DNA from: Phycomyces blakesleeanus NRRL 1555(-)
Lineage: Eukaryota > Mucoromycota > Mucoromycetes > Mucorales > Phycomycetaceae
Direction: 5' to 3'
NCBI RefSeq assembly: GCF_001638985.1
Contig: NW_017265134.1
Coordinates: 2,890,131-2,954,130, forward strand
DNA: 64,000 nucleotides
Shown: one piece after another, positions 33,089 through 52,208 of the stretch
Numbering within the stretch: the first letter of the stretch is position 1
Layout of the letters: each line of letters begins with the position of its first letter
Notes under the pieces: model-generated
Told to the model about the DNA's origin: nothing
Database searches by the model: none
What the model saw: only the letters and a program-made list of their open reading frames with translations
Translations under genes and position numbers: made by a program

Positions 33089-34988
33089 CTATTCACTACG
33101 GTACCTAAGTGATCGTGCTTGATCTCCAAAACTAGCTGCTCTCTGTCGCTCTCCGTCCGTATTAGATGATCCACTACCACTATTACCACTACCGTTATTA
33201 CCACTACCACTACCACTACCATTACTGCTATTGATTGCTTGCTGGAAATAAGAGCCTCTAGGACTTGATGACACAGTCATCGATACACTATTGGCAACAA
33301 TGGAAGAGGAAGATGTGGATGCACGTGGTGTTGGGGTTGGTGATTCATAGCCACTGTAAGAAGGACCTCGCGATATAAGTGTTGTTCCAAGACTAGGATG
33401 GGTTCCACTTGAAAGTGAAGAAAGACATGGACGATGATAATTTGATTGTTTAAATGAAGAAGAGAGACTTGCATCGATTGCTTCTTGTTGTACTTGAGGC
33501 AAAGCTTTATAGATATAAATATGTTAATAGTTAGTTGAGGCTTCATTCCTACCGTTCTTGCTTTTGTGATCAAAAGAAAAAATAATAACATGTATATTAC
33601 TTTTCATGTGCTCCTTAACAGAGAAACTATAGGCATAATCTGATGCGCTGAACCGAGAATTGTTTTCGAGATCAAGGTTGCATCCTAATGACTATATTTA
33701 TTCATTTTAATTTTTTCGAGATTTTAATTAATCGATCAATTAATCAATTAATGTCTTTAAGCTTCCTATGTACATTTGATGTCGACTTACTGCCAATAGC
33801 TCCATGACAGCGGTGTGACCCCAGGCAGATGCATAGTGTAGTGCTGAATTCCCTTCATAATCAACATGATCAATATCAGCAGAAATTGTTTTCATGTACT
33901 AGAATAAATCAAAGAGAATAGCATTGTTAGTATTATCACCATATAAATAAATCGATTAATTAATCAATTGATCAATATCAATCTTGCTTACATTTACAAG
34001 GTTAGCGTTCCCATTCTTCGCAGCGTACAATAGAGCTGTCCACCCGTTTTTACTGATAGCATGAACACACTCTTGATAACGGCTTGCATAATTGTAAAAT
34101 ATCTAATTTTAATTTTAATTTTAATTGTAGTTTTTAGTTTGGCTGTTGCTTCTTTCTTTCTTTTTTATTTACCTCTTCGTGATTGTACATGGCTGCAATC
34201 ATCAATACTGTTTCGCCTTTATTATCCTTTTTAAATAGAATAAAAAAAACAAATATATATATTTATTTATTTATTTATTTATATTTATATGAATTAAGGT
34301 CCACTATATCAAACCAAGGCAGACCCAAATAAATTTATCTACACATATTTCTCTAACTGTAATTAAACTCACCACTGAAATCACTTCTTCTTCATGGTTC
34401 ATATTTAATAAGAGTTCAACAAGCTCAACATGACCATGTCTTGCAGCGTACATTAAGGTTGTACTAATTTTTCAAATTATTGTTTTTATTATTATTATTA
34501 TTGTTGTTGTTGTTATCAATATAAATATATATATTATTTAAACGACATTTACTAGTTATTACTTGGATCCGGATTCTGTATATTTGGAACCTTTTTTATG
34601 AGTCTTTTCACAGCAGGTATATTGCCATCTACATATAAAATTCCAAAATGAATTATAGTTTAAAGCTTTTGCATATCTATATACATGTCTGTGCTGGTCT
34701 CTCTCCCTCTCTCTCTCTCTCTTTCTGTGTGTTTGTACGTTTTTGCAAAATATAATAAAGACAGACAGGAATGCAGAAAGACAAACAGACAAACAGACAT
34801 ACTGTATATTCCTTTCTTTCTTTATCTATGCATGTATACATTTACGTGTATAATGATTATATACCAATGGCTGCTTGTCGTAATCGTACAGCAGGAGTTT
34901 CTCTGCCGGTAGCTGCTCTTTGAAAATCGAAAAACGAGGTAACTGGGACAGTCTTTTTTTGTTGATTCATCCACAATGGTGTGCTCAT
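33089..34988 (-). CDS. Ankyrin-repeat protein with Ser/Gly-rich tail (8 exons, 356 aa)
   Basis: Exons: 34,988-34,865, 34,628-34,553, 34,463-34,373, 34,226-34,173, 34,102-33,992, 33,898-33,791, 33,691-33,601, 33,504-33,089; 357 codons. After a short lead (FFDFQRAATGRETPAVRLRQ) come about five ankyrin repeats, recognisable by TTLMYAARHGHVELVELLL, GETVLMIAAMYNHEE, GWTALLYAAKNGNANLV and GNSALHYASAWGHTAVMELL. Intron positions fall at or near repeat boundaries. The C-terminal 140 residues are low complexity (poly-Ser, Gly-Ser-Asn). Ankyrin stacks are protein-binding scaffolds; the partner cannot be read from sequence. At exon 2 the donor was chosen at 34,552 because an earlier GT would break the frame. 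Confidence 0.88.
33171..33232. repeat. Gly-Ser-Asn coding microsatellite
   Basis: Imperfect ACCACT/ACCATT repeats in the last exon of the ankyrin gene; the minus strand encodes a Gly/Ser/Asn run. Confidence 0.8.
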
Positions 34989-35301
34989 TATATTTTATTT
35001 TATTCTTGTTTAATAAAGAAACAAACAGGTTAATGAAGATGGAGTAGAAAGAGAGCAAAAACGTTGGCGGTAATTTAATTACCTCTTGTAATATATATTA
35101 ATAATAATAAAAAGGGAAAGAGAAAGAGAGAAAGGGGAGTAAGATGAACAAGTGTGCAGCATAAAAAAAGTCACGAGCCGCGTGGGTTTCATATTTTTAT
35201 ATATATAATACTGTATTATACTATACAAACCTATACACATACACATTATACACATACACACACATTTATATATATATATATATAGCTTGTAATTAATAGT
35301 C
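34989..35301. promoter_or_regulatory. 313-bp shared divergent promoter (ankyrin gene / TBCD)
   Basis: The start codons of the two genes point away from each other with 313 bp between. Holds a TATATA run just before the TBCD ATG. Shared promoter use inferred from geometry. Confidence 0.5.
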
Positions 35302-41189
<5,888 letters not shown>

Positions 41190-41444
41190 AATATATATAT
41201 ATATATAAATTAAATTAAATCCCCGATATCTTTCACTCCCCCTTTTTGATTTTATTTTATTTTATTTTTCTTTGAGGTCAGTAGAATAAGCCACTCTGTT
41301 GGAACTTATACAACAAAAGAAAGGTCCAAATTTTATGCCATTAAAATAAAATAATATATATATATTTTTATTTAAATTTTATTTTATTGTATTTTATTTT
41401 ATTTTATTTTATATATTTCATCTTTATATAATATACATACACAC

Positions 41445-41916
41445 ATGCCTCCAATTCCCAAAAAGCGGAAACTCAAGCAGAGTCTCAAGAAAGTACTTTC
41501 GGATGCAAAGGCTGCTGAGATCAAGCGTGAAAAAGAAAAGACCCGTGAAGAGATCTACAATCGCACCAAACAGAATGTGAATGGAATCAGCAAACAGGCC
41601 CGAGCCAAGCCTACCTACACATCGGCCGACAAGATCCTGCTGATCGGTGAAGGAAACTTTTCGTTTGCCAGAGCGCTTTCGGAAAAGTACCTGACCGAGG
41701 GATCCGAGAATATGGTGGCAACCTGCTTTGATAGCGAAGAGGTCGTATTCAAAAAGTACGGTGAAGAAGTCAAGGATAATGTTGCCTACATTGAGTCTCT
41801 GGGTGGAAAGGTTCTCTATGGTGTGGACGGTACTCAATTGGACAAGTGCAAGGCCATCAAGCATAATTTGTTCTCCAGAATTGTCTTTAACTTTCCTCAC
41901 GCAGGTAAATACAACT

Positions 41917-41957
<41 letters not shown>

Positions 41958-42619
41958 AGTTTATGGATACAAGAACAGAAAACTAATATATATATATATA
42001 TACATAAATAAATAAATAAATTATAGGCTCTGGTATCAAGGATCAGAACCGAAATGTGCGTGCTAACCAGGAACTGATGACTGCCTTTTTTGCATCTGCT
42101 GCACCTCGCCTGACTGATGGAAAGCGTACAAGATACGAGAAGCATGTATCAGCCAAGACAAAACAAGAACAAAAAGACAATGAAGAGGAAGATGAGGAAG
42201 AGGAAGAAGAGGAAGAAGAAAAGGATACCACACTGGAGCAAGAACCTCTTGGTCATGGTGAAATCCATGTTTCCATGAAGACTTGCAAACCCTACAATTT
42301 GTGGGCCGTGCGCAACTTGGCAAAGGCTGGTAACCTTGGAACCAAGACAACCTTCAAGTTCCACCCTGAGGACTACCCTGGGTACGAGCACAGACGCACC
42401 ATTGGATTCAAGGAAGGAGTGAGCAAGGGTGGAAATGCAGAGATCCTGAGCTCTGAACCCAAGACATTTGTGTTTGTTCAGAAGAAGGTTGTGGAGAAGG
42501 AGATCGGAAAGTCTGTTCAGGGCAGAATTGACAAGAAGGAAAATGCTGGAAAGAAGAACAAGAACAAGAACAAGAACAAGCGCAAGAGAAATGAAGATGA
42601 TGATCTTGATCTTGATTAA
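41445..42619 (+). CDS. BMT5: 25S rRNA (uridine-N3)-methyltransferase, Bmt5-like (2 exons, 350 aa)
   Basis: A nucleolar SAM-dependent enzyme; in yeast Bmt5 methylates U2634 of 25S rRNA. Exons 41,445-41,904 and 42,027-42,619; 351 codons. The SAM-binding signature ILLIGEGNFSFARAL is at residues 64-78 and the catalytic-pocket motif FNFPHA with the following Gly spans the splice site. A basic N terminus and a C-terminal Lys-Asn-Lys array are typical nucleolar targeting features. An acidic poly-Glu insertion lies between LTDGKRTRYEKHVS and GEIHVSMKTCKPYNLW. It starts 256 bp after the TBCD stop on the same strand, with its own ATG in a good context. Confidence 0.93.
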
Positions 42620-44290
42620 TAAAGAAAGAACGAAAGAGAAATGTACATACCATTTGAATATCTATAGAATATTAATAAATAAAACAACATATAACAACAT
42701 ATAAAAATATAAACTATGGTTCATTTGTACTTGTTCAAACTAAAAGACTTATAATTTTAGTTTTTTTATCTCAAACTTTATTTTTCACTTCCCGTTTAAT
42801 TTTAAGAATTGACGCTATTTAAATTAGTTTTATTTTCCGCTTATCATCCAGTTATAAATGTGAATTCTTACAATCTCATATTTACAGACAGTGCTTTAAA
42901 GAAGAGTACTGGGTTCCAAATACCAAAGTTGGTATTTGTATTGGGATACCGTCTACCCGATTTGTATATCAGATATAACAATTATAAAAATAAAAAGGGA
43001 AATAAATAGACTCGTATATATATATGTATGTATGTATATTCTTGGAGGAAACTTTATATAAATACAATATTGGTTTTTTGATTTGTTTTGATTTGTTTCG
43101 TTTTTACCTTTTTTTTATTATTATTATTATTTTGTTCTAATTTTAGTTTCTTATTAGCACAAAAGATATCGATAGATTGTGTAAGAGTCAATTATTGTTG
43201 GGTAAAAGAAAAAAGTGGGGAAGACGAGCTTTTTTTTTTATGAAGTAAAAAATAAATTGCAAAAAAAAGGTATCCTTGGTTTCAGTTATTGAGATTCGAA
43301 AAGGTTGTTTTATTGCTATTGTTCTTGTTACTATTACCATGCGTTATATATATATATATATATATAATATAAAAAAAAAGAAAGACAAGAAATGAGGTCA
43401 CAGTTCTTTATGTATATAAATATAAGTATTTCACAAGAAATGTTAGTGTGAAGATAATGACAACAATGATAATAGTATTATTCCCAAAAGAAAACAAATA
43501 GAAAAAATACATATTGTCATTGATGACTACATTTGTATACATACATATTTGTATACTTATGTATACTATAGTTATGTAATTAGTTGCCATGCCAATTTTC
43601 TGTTTTTTTTTGTATTTTATTTGTTTAGTTGATTAGTTGGTTGCTATGTTGTTCTTAGTGTCAAACAATATCAAAAGTATATATTTTAATATATATATAT
43701 ATATATATAATATAAAAAAAATAAGAAATTAGAAATAAGAAATAAGAATATATTTTTATATTTATATTTTGTCCTACAGTTCACAGGTTATTTCGGAATA
43801 CATAAAGCCTGTGCTGACATGACTCTTGTCAAAGTTGGTAATGTTATTTTTTTTTGTCCCTCTCTTGTTTCCCTTTTCATATTTCTTTATTTGGCTTTGT
43901 ACGGCCATCAGAGGTCATGGGCTCTTTGGGTTACACTCTATTTTCGGGTTACAATATCTTTACATATATATATATATATCCATAATATTTATTTATTTAT
44001 TTATTTATTTAAAGAAGAAGAAGAATACTTTGGGTATTATAAAGATCATTAGATTAGATTTGAATTGAATAGTTGCTTAATAAATCCCAAAAGAACCAGT
44101 ACTGGCAGACTATTAAAAACACAAGTATTCAGAGGTTAAAGATATCCATAGATATTAACATTCAATTTGACGTCTCCCGAAAGTGATACCAAAAAAATAA
44201 AAAATAAAAATATTTGATGGTTTTGATATATCCTGGTGTCATCTAGATTTTTTATTTTGTTATTTATTTATTTTGTTCTAACATGCCCTG

Positions 44291-44326
<36 letters not shown>

Positions 44327-44329
44327 AAA
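44291..44329. repeat. T29-A10 homopolymer junction
   Basis: A run of 29 T directly followed by 10 A. The longest of at least eight such T-then-A junctions in the window. Confidence 0.9.
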
Positions 44330-45713
44330 GAAAGTTTATAGTTCCAGGTCTGACTAGAAAGGAGGAGGAAGAGCAAGAGCAAGAGCAAGAGCAAGAGCAA
44401 GAGTCAAAGCAAGTAAAAGGATAATAGTTATATTGCACTATAGTGTGTGCTATAATGTGTGCTATAATGTGTACTGTGTACTGTGCACTATGTAGTATGT
44501 ACTATAAGTATTTTTGGGTTTTTGTTTTGTTTTGATGCAGTACATCCTGCGGGGATACTCGTATAGTATCCAATATCTGTTAATTAGTTAATCCTGTCTA
44601 TGGTGTATATATAGCTAGTATAATAATAACGATAATTGAAAGGGAGGGGGGTTGTATCCTTGCACCTATTTATCCACTTAATCGCATATACTATTCCATA
44701 TTGTATAATACTATACACATTATACAGCGATACATACAAAAATACAGATACAAATACAGATACAGATACAGATACATACATATATATTTACATACATACA
44801 TACGTACACACACACACATATATATATATATATAGTAGTTGAAAGAGGAGAAAGAGAGAGAGAGAGAGGAGGGGGTGGGGGTAATATCTTTAATAGTAAT
44901 AATGAGAATAATACGTATTATTCTTCTAGACCTTTTGGTAGCTAAATATTTATATGTATACCACAAAAGTAATTGTGTCTGTAGTAGTATAATGCAAATA
45001 TGGTGTGGTGTATATTGTGGTATAGTGTAGTGTAGTGTGCAAAGTGTGTAAAGAGTGTGCGTGTGTGTTACGGAAAACAAGGTAAGCAAACGGAACCAAA
45101 AATAAATAAATAAATAGATAATATAAAATAATATAAAATAAAAAGACTGCCTAGCAACAGCAAGAGGAAGAGGAAGAGCATATATGAACACCATAGCAAC
45201 AGATTAAAAATAAGATGCACTTGATTTTTATTATTATTTCTATTATTTCTATTATTAATGTAATTATAATTATTGGGTAACAAACGCTTTACCATTTTGT
45301 CAGTTTCATCCCATATTCTATTTGATCATTTATACTAATATATATATATATATATAAATATATAAATATAAATATATTTTACGGCTCACTTCCGTTAAGA
45401 AAAAAGAAAAATTATAAATGTACACAATATATTTCCAAGCTGTGTGACATGTACACCTTTTATTTTTTATTTTCTTTCTTTCTTTCTTTCTCTCTTTCCT
45501 TTTCTTCTTATTTTATTATCCAATATAAATAAATAAATAAATATTTTATTTTATTTTATTTTTTCTTTTCTTTTCTTTTCTTTTCTTTCTTATTTCTTTT
45601 ATATTTCTTTTATATTTATTTATTACTTCTTTAAAGAAGCCAAAAAAGGGAACTTCTTGTCCCGTCTCTTTTATATAAAATATCTGTATATTGTACATAC
45701 AAAACACAAAACA

Positions 45714-45718
<5 letters not shown>

Positions 45719-45759
<41 letters not shown>
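45719..45759. repeat. (TA)n microsatellite
   Basis: About 20 uninterrupted TA units, 105 bp upstream of the kinesin start codon. Confidence 0.9.
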
Positions 45760-45762
<3 letters not shown>

Positions 45763-45826
45763 AGCATAAGCATCTTTACCATTTATTCCTTTTATATTAA
45801 TTGATTTATTTAATTAATTAATTAAT

Positions 45827-45829
45827 TAC

Positions 45830-45860
<31 letters not shown>
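45827..45860. repeat. (AAT)n microsatellite ending at the kinesin ATG
   Basis: About ten AAT units ending 3 bp before the kinesin start codon, so it lies in the 5' UTR or core promoter. Confidence 0.9.
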
Positions 45861-45861
<1 letters not shown>

Positions 45862-45863
45862 TT

Positions 45864-48800
45864 ATGACATCCACAGCAGTGAGGTACCTTTATTTTAAAA
45901 ACTAATCATTTTATTCTCAATCTAATCTCATCTTCTCATCTGTCATTCAAACTTCTTTAATCCAGGGTCGCATTACGTGTACGACCATTAACACAGAAAG
46001 AACGACTGAGTAACTGCAGCGAATGTCTAGCATTCATACCGGATGAACCGCAGATTCTTATCGGCACTGACAAGTCATTCACATACGACTATGTCTTTGA
46101 TTCAAACATAAATCAAACTCAGGTCTATTCAAAAGCTGCTGCTCCTTTATTGCATAAATTTGTTGATGGGTAACAATTTATTTTTATAATATATTATCAT
46201 CAATTGATTGATTATTAATTTTACCTTTATATATATATATATATTATATCTGTAGATTCAATGCTACAATATTAGCCTATGGGTAAATACACACAAACAT
46301 ACATTCAATTTAATTTAAAATTAATTTAATTTATATTATATTATATTATATTATATTATATATGTAGTCAAACTGGTTCAGGGAAAACCTACAGTATGGG
46401 AACTGGCTTAGAAAACGGCGCTGATCCTGAGAACGAAGGTAATTTTTGTTTTTTTTTTATTTAAATAAATCAAATAATTAAATATTTGTTTATATACTCA
46501 CTTTGAAATATATATAAATATATATGTACAATTCTTTATTGAATGTAAAATTTTATCATATCTCTGTAGGAATCGTACCACGCTGTATAATCGATCTTTT
46601 CCAGTCTCTGCAGGACCGTGCAGAAAAAGAACCAGACTTCACATACGAGGTCTTTGTCTCCTTTTTAGAACTCTACAACGAAGAACTCATCGATCTCCTC
46701 AACCCACACTCCTCACAAAAAAGAAAATCCGGCCAACCAGCCCCACCAAACACAGAAGTCCTCATCCGAGAAGATCCCTCAGGCCACATCTATTGCAGCG
46801 GTGTACGGGAAGAAAGATGCGAAAGTCCAGATGAATTATTAAGGTAACAGAATTAACATCCCTATCACTATTAGTATCACTATCACTATCAATCTCACAA
46901 TATATATTTATTTAGTTTCCTGGCAAAAGGTTCTCTATGCAGAACAACCGGATCAACAGAAATGAACACAGTCTCCTCTCGCTCTCACGCAATATTTTCG
47001 GTCATCCTCAAACAACAACGACCAGAAACAGAGGGAGATACCAAAAGAATGAAAAGTATAACCAGCAAATTCCACTTTGTCGATCTTGCAGGTTCTGAAA
47101 GAGTAAGTTCCCAATATATATATTTATATACTATATATCTAAGAATTTACTAATATCCTTTAATTGTTTTTTTTTTTAAAAAAAAATCAATCAATCAATA
47201 GTTAAAACGTACAAATGCTCAAGGTGATCGCGCAAAAGAAGGAATCGCAATCAACTCTGGACTTCTGACACTAGGAAATGTCATCAGTGCTCTTGGAGAC
47301 GAAACCAGGCGTGCGGCCCATGTACCTTACCGTGACAGCAAACTCACCCGGCTTCTGCAGGACTCTCTTGGCGGCAACAGCCAGACCATGATGATGGCCT
47401 GTGTCTCGCCTGCCGACACAAACTTTATGGAGACCTTGAATACCCTCAAATACGCCAACCGGGCACGGAACATCAAGAACCGTGTCAGCGTCAATCAAGA
47501 CTTTGCAGGCTCTTCAATCGAAGTCAACCAGCTCCGAGCACTCGTCGGCCGGCTGCGGATGGAGATTGCCGGCCTCAGACAAGACGGCGCCACAGATGGC
47601 TCAAGTGGAAACAATGGCCAGTACTCCCATTCATCAATGTCACGCAACACGACTTCGGCCGAAGACGAGGCAAAGATGATCGCCTTGAAGGCCGAAGTCT
47701 TACGGCTGCGGGAACGCATCGAGGACATCTCGAACAACATGGTCCAGGTCACCAGCGAGCGCGACACGTTGCGCATGGAGCGCGATCTGGGCGAGTTCAT
47801 CGCAAACGAAGAGGGCTCGCCGCTGCTGACCGACAACCTTGGCTTTCTGGCCCACCAGGACCGCATCAAGTCGCACCCCCTCATCGAGGAGTACCAAAAG
47901 ACCATCCAGAGCCTGACAAACGAGCTGGCAGATACCCGCGACCGGCTCGTCTTGGCCGAGTCCAAGCCAACCGTGCCAATCCGCACCGCCACCGCGCTCT
48001 TGCAGTCAACCGTCTCGGCAACCATGTCTTCAATCTCACAGCTAAACAAGACCAACAAGTCGTCTTTACCAGAGATGAGTGCCTCGAGCCAGCGCCGCAA
48101 GAAACAGCACCGTCGTCGCCGTCCAGCAGGCCGGCTCAGCACAAACTCCAGCAGTGCCACAAACACCGCACGTCCTTCGCGCATCTCCAAGATCGTCTCT
48201 GTCAAGCGGTCCCTGATGAATGCCACACCCGTCGCTCGCTCCTCGTCGGCATCGACATCGGCTGCTCTTGGTAACCGCCCAGATACCAGTCTTTCGGAAT
48301 ACGTTGACGAAGACGAAGACGAAGGCTATGTCAACGACCTTGTCGGCGCCGACGAAGATGTCCGCAGCGAAGTCAAGGAAAGCATTGCCAAGGCCCGGGC
48401 GGAGATCCGCAAGGGCATGGAAGTGCTCGAGCTTATCCGGCCCATGGAAGAAACAACCGAGGCATGGGAAGAAGAACTGAGGGCTTTTGAGGCCGAAGAA
48501 GAACGCATGTATGCCAGCGCAGGCCTCAGTCGCCCCACCATGGACGAGGGCAACTTCTCGGCATCTCCGTCGCCCGTTGACCGCCCAGACTCTACTGACC
48601 AAGAGCTTCTGGATGAAATCAATGCGCTTGCGGTGCCTACCTGGGAAGAAGCCTCATCCTCCAACCAAGAGCAGCAATTACAACTGCTACAGAGCCAACA
48701 GACCCAGCAACGTCCGTTTTCTGCAACTCCTCATCAGTTTGATGGCCGAAACAGCAGCGATCGTGGCAGCAGCGTGTTCTCATCAATGGGCTCCAGATGC

Positions 48801-51800
48801 TCGATGCGCGGCCTGCTGGAAACAAAACACAATCCTCAGCTGGCTCGGATGCTGCACCAGATCCAGTCTGACATCAAGGTCAAGGAAGACCTGGTTTCTC
48901 ATCTGGAGAAGTCTGAGAACGAGTACTCGTTTATGCGCCGCCGGTTTGATGACAAGATCAACAAGCTGCAGACCCAGCTAATCGAGATCCAAAAGGAGCG
49001 CGACCTTGCGATCTCGCGCACGACCACCAATGCCACGGCCGGCACTCGCTCTGGTGCTGCAAACACAGCTGCCAGCAAAGCCGACCTTAATGCTCAGGTG
49101 CGCGAGAAACAGCTGGTGATTGACATCCGCCAGGCCTACGAGGCCAAGACCAAGAACCTGCTGAATGAGATCCAGGACCTGAAGCGCAAGTACGCCGCAA
49201 CCACGGCCACAATGCAGGCCACACGCAACCAGAACGAAGGCCTGATGCGGTCGCTCAAGGCCAATGTGGACACCCTGATTCTCGAGAAGAAGCGGATGGT
49301 CAAGCGGATGAAGCAAGAGACCGAGCGGGTGCGCGAACAGATGTCCTTGCAGGAGCGCAAGATCCAGCTGCTGCAGCGCCAGCAGCTGGAGTCCAACACT
49401 TCACGACGCCGGCTGGAGCGCGAGCACGAGATGCAGAAGCAGACCCTGAAGAAGCGGTCCGAGGAGGTGCTTGTGAACGCCGACCAGCTCAAGCAACTGA
49501 CCAACATGCTCAAGAAAGCTGTGCGGGAAGGTGGAATTCTCGACGAGCGCCTGCTGAGCCGTGTGTCGCACATTATGGGCGGCAATTTTGCGGTCCTGGC
49601 TCGTGGTGGACACGGGTTCCCTCGCAGGAATGGCAATAATGTCTATAATAACTATGCCAACAGTAGTGGCCGTAAGAAGGTCAATTCGATACCGCTTGCT
49701 ACGCGTGCGACTCGCAAGAAGCAGCTGTTGGACCGTGCGCTCTACCAGTACATCCAAGGCAAACAGGCGGTGTTTGAGATGGAGCAGTTGCTGGTCAGAC
49801 GGGAACGGCTGGCCGAAGAGCGTGTGGCACTGACGGAGGAGCGCAAGAGTGTGTACTTTTCGGAAAAGCTGCGAGCCGAAAGCACTGGCGAGCCTGTTGA
49901 TCTGTCGGCCATTGAGTTTACAGATGACCGTATTGAAAGCATTTCGGCTGAGATTGATTATCTCTCGGCTCGCATCCGGTCGTTGCAGTCCGAGGCGGCT
50001 GGTGGCGGTGGTGGTGGAAGTGGGGGACCAGAGTCGGGCGATCACGACCACAACCACAACGGCGGAGACGACGAAGACGACACGATCGACTTGACTCGTA
50101 TGGTTCATAGCAGCCGGCCCGAAAGGGAAAGACGGAGGGTAACGTTTGCGGACGAGATCGTGACTGAGCCCCAGACACCGAACGACGAGTGGGCTGACAT
50201 GGACGCATTTGAGGAGCAATACAGCGTATCGAACAATGCTGCGCCCGAGATGGCTTATGAGATCACTACGAAGATTCTAAAGTCGCTTGAGCCGGATGAG
50301 TGCAAGCGTATTGCGGAGAATCTTGTGAATGATATCATGGACTTGCGTATGAGCGAGGGCAATCTGCAGGTGACGATGAAGAACCTTGAAAAGACCTCGC
50401 AGGATCTCCGGCGGACACTGGTAGTGATGAAGCGGGCTGCCATTACTACGACAGTTGAGAACGAGAGACGGATCCGCAAGTTAGAAGAAGGACGGTCGCC
50501 TAGCCGAGTGATGGGAGGCAGTGTAGTGTATGGAAATGGAAGTGTGGTCGGGTCTTTGTCTGGGATAAGCCTTGATGATCAGCAGAATAGTGCGATTGAT
50601 ATGAAGATTGAGGAGTATATCAATAGTGGGGATACCATATTCGACAAGATTTACGAAGACGGGCTTCGTGGTATGATTGCTACACCCGAGCCGGATGTGA
50701 ACTTTCCTTGTTCGGCACGTGCATCGCCAGTTTCGTCGGTGGGTTCACTTCATGAGGACACGTTGATTACCCCACCGTCGCCTCGTACTTCGCCGAGTTA
50801 TGCGATGTATCGTAGCAGCATTAGTATGAATGGACCTAATGGTTCAGGAGGATGCCCGACGTCTGTGATGAAGCCACCGTCGCCACTTGTTGGAGTGATG
50901 AGCCGAGACCTTGCGGGGCGGGAGGTGACACCATCGCCTGACCGTTTCTTGAATATGATCCAACGACGTGTGTGGCAGCAGGAGCAACAGGGCAGAAATG
51001 GATCAGAATCTCCGATACCGATTACAGTCGTGAATTCGGCCGAGTTTTCCCGTTACACGACTGATCGTGATTCGTCGACGTCTTCTATCCGAAGCAGCCA
51101 CTTGCGTCGGTCGTCTGTGCAGTCTGATTATTCGTCTTCTCAATCTCAGCACTCCTGGAATCAAAACCAACAAGCCCAGGCAGCTCAAGCAGCTCAGGCA
51201 GCTCAGGCAGGGGGACAGACAGGGTTCTCGATGAGTATGCAGGGAACTCTTCGCAAGAGATCTCACTCTTTGCAACAGCTGCAGCAACAGGCTCTTCAGC
51301 AAGCCCAAGGCCAAGGCCAAGGCCAGCTCCAACTCCAGTTACCGCAGAGTCCGCAGACGCCGCTTGGCTCACAAACCCACCACCAGGCACGACGACGGGC
51401 ATCGCTGCGTGAGTTATCGTTGGTCGGCGCTCAAGTGAGTAGCAATGGCGCGATTCCCAACACAAACATGAATACGGGTTACAACACTAGTAATGTTATA
51501 ATCAGCCGAGATGTGACTGAGCAAGATGCATATGAATATTATATTCATAATCAACCTCCTCAACTGCCATCCTCACCCCTTGCCACGTACTCCCACCAGC
51601 AACAGCAACAACAACAGCCTATTCAACGAGCGACTTCCAAACGTGCCCAACAATCACAGTCACCTCATGTGGCCAGTGTTTCTTCTATGGACCGGATCAG
51701 TACACCAACGGGTGGAAATGTGTTTGCAAGGCTTTCCCAGACACCAACACGGGCATCCAGAGCCAAGGTTGCCTATCGTCACAGCAGCGGCAGTGTAGAT

Positions 51801-51866
51801 GATCTCAAGCGTCGTTGGGATCTTGATCAACAGCAACGAACTGTCAGTTCATTAAGTGACACTTAA
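45864..51866 (+). CDS. Kinesin-4 family motor, KIF4-like (7 exons, 1,815 aa)
   Basis: Plus-end microtubule motor; KIF4-type kinesins act on chromosome arms and the spindle midzone. Exons 45,864-45,883, 45,966-46,169, 46,256-46,282, 46,368-46,438, 46,570-46,843, 46,916-47,102, 47,202-51,866; 1,816 codons. The N-terminal motor reads [25 protein letters not shown]-loop GQTGSGKT (84-91, split by intron 3), switch [14 protein letters not shown], switch II DLAGSER (255-261) and [17 protein letters not shown], the last typical of kinesin-4. Coiled coils follow (for example after residue 560 and around 760-960), then a long disordered Ser/Pro/Gln-rich tail with (AQAAQA)n and poly-Gln. The family's Cys-rich DNA-binding motif is not obvious, so a chromosome-binding role is uncertain. 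Odd: the motor is cut into six small exons while everything downstream is one 4.66-kb, clearly GC-richer exon. Confidence 0.93.
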
Positions 51867-52177
51867 AAAAAAAAATCATTTTCCATCTTTCATGCTATAC
51901 CCTCCCTCGTTCCCTCTTTTTTTTTTTTCATTTTATATATCCTTATCATCTGTCTATTCTTATTTTTATATATTTATTTTATTTTATTTTATTAAATGTA
52001 ATATTAAACTTCTTTATTTTATTTTTTTTTAATTATTTTTTTTATATATAAAAAATAATCATAATTAATTCCTTGTTCTTCTTCTTTTTTTTTTATATAA
52101 AAAATAAAATATTAAAGAAACAAAATAAAATTGTGATTTGATTTGACTTGAAAAATATTATTATTATTTTTTCTGTC

Positions 52178-52208
<31 letters not shown>

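Larger units (their letters stand above)
42620..45863. other. 3.2-kb intergenic region full of simple repeats
   Basis: No coding exon recognised. Holds a 22-bp inverted repeat around 42,914-42,935 (CAAATACCAA with its inverse), a T29/A10 junction at 44,291-44,329, a TGTGTACTATAA-type decayed repeat at 44,430-44,510, a (GAGCAA)n tract at 44,369-44,400 and long TA and ATA microsatellites just upstream of the kinesin gene. Confidence 0.6.

Noticed and set aside
34540..34563. Earlier splice donor in exon 2 of the ankyrin gene (CCAA|GTAATA)
   Set aside because: It breaks the frame to exon 3; the donor at 34,552 restores a standard ankyrin repeat start.
47495..51465. Many long minus-strand frames (up to 272 aa)
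   Set aside because: Shadows produced by the GC-rich last exon of the kinesin-4 gene; no start context, no domain.
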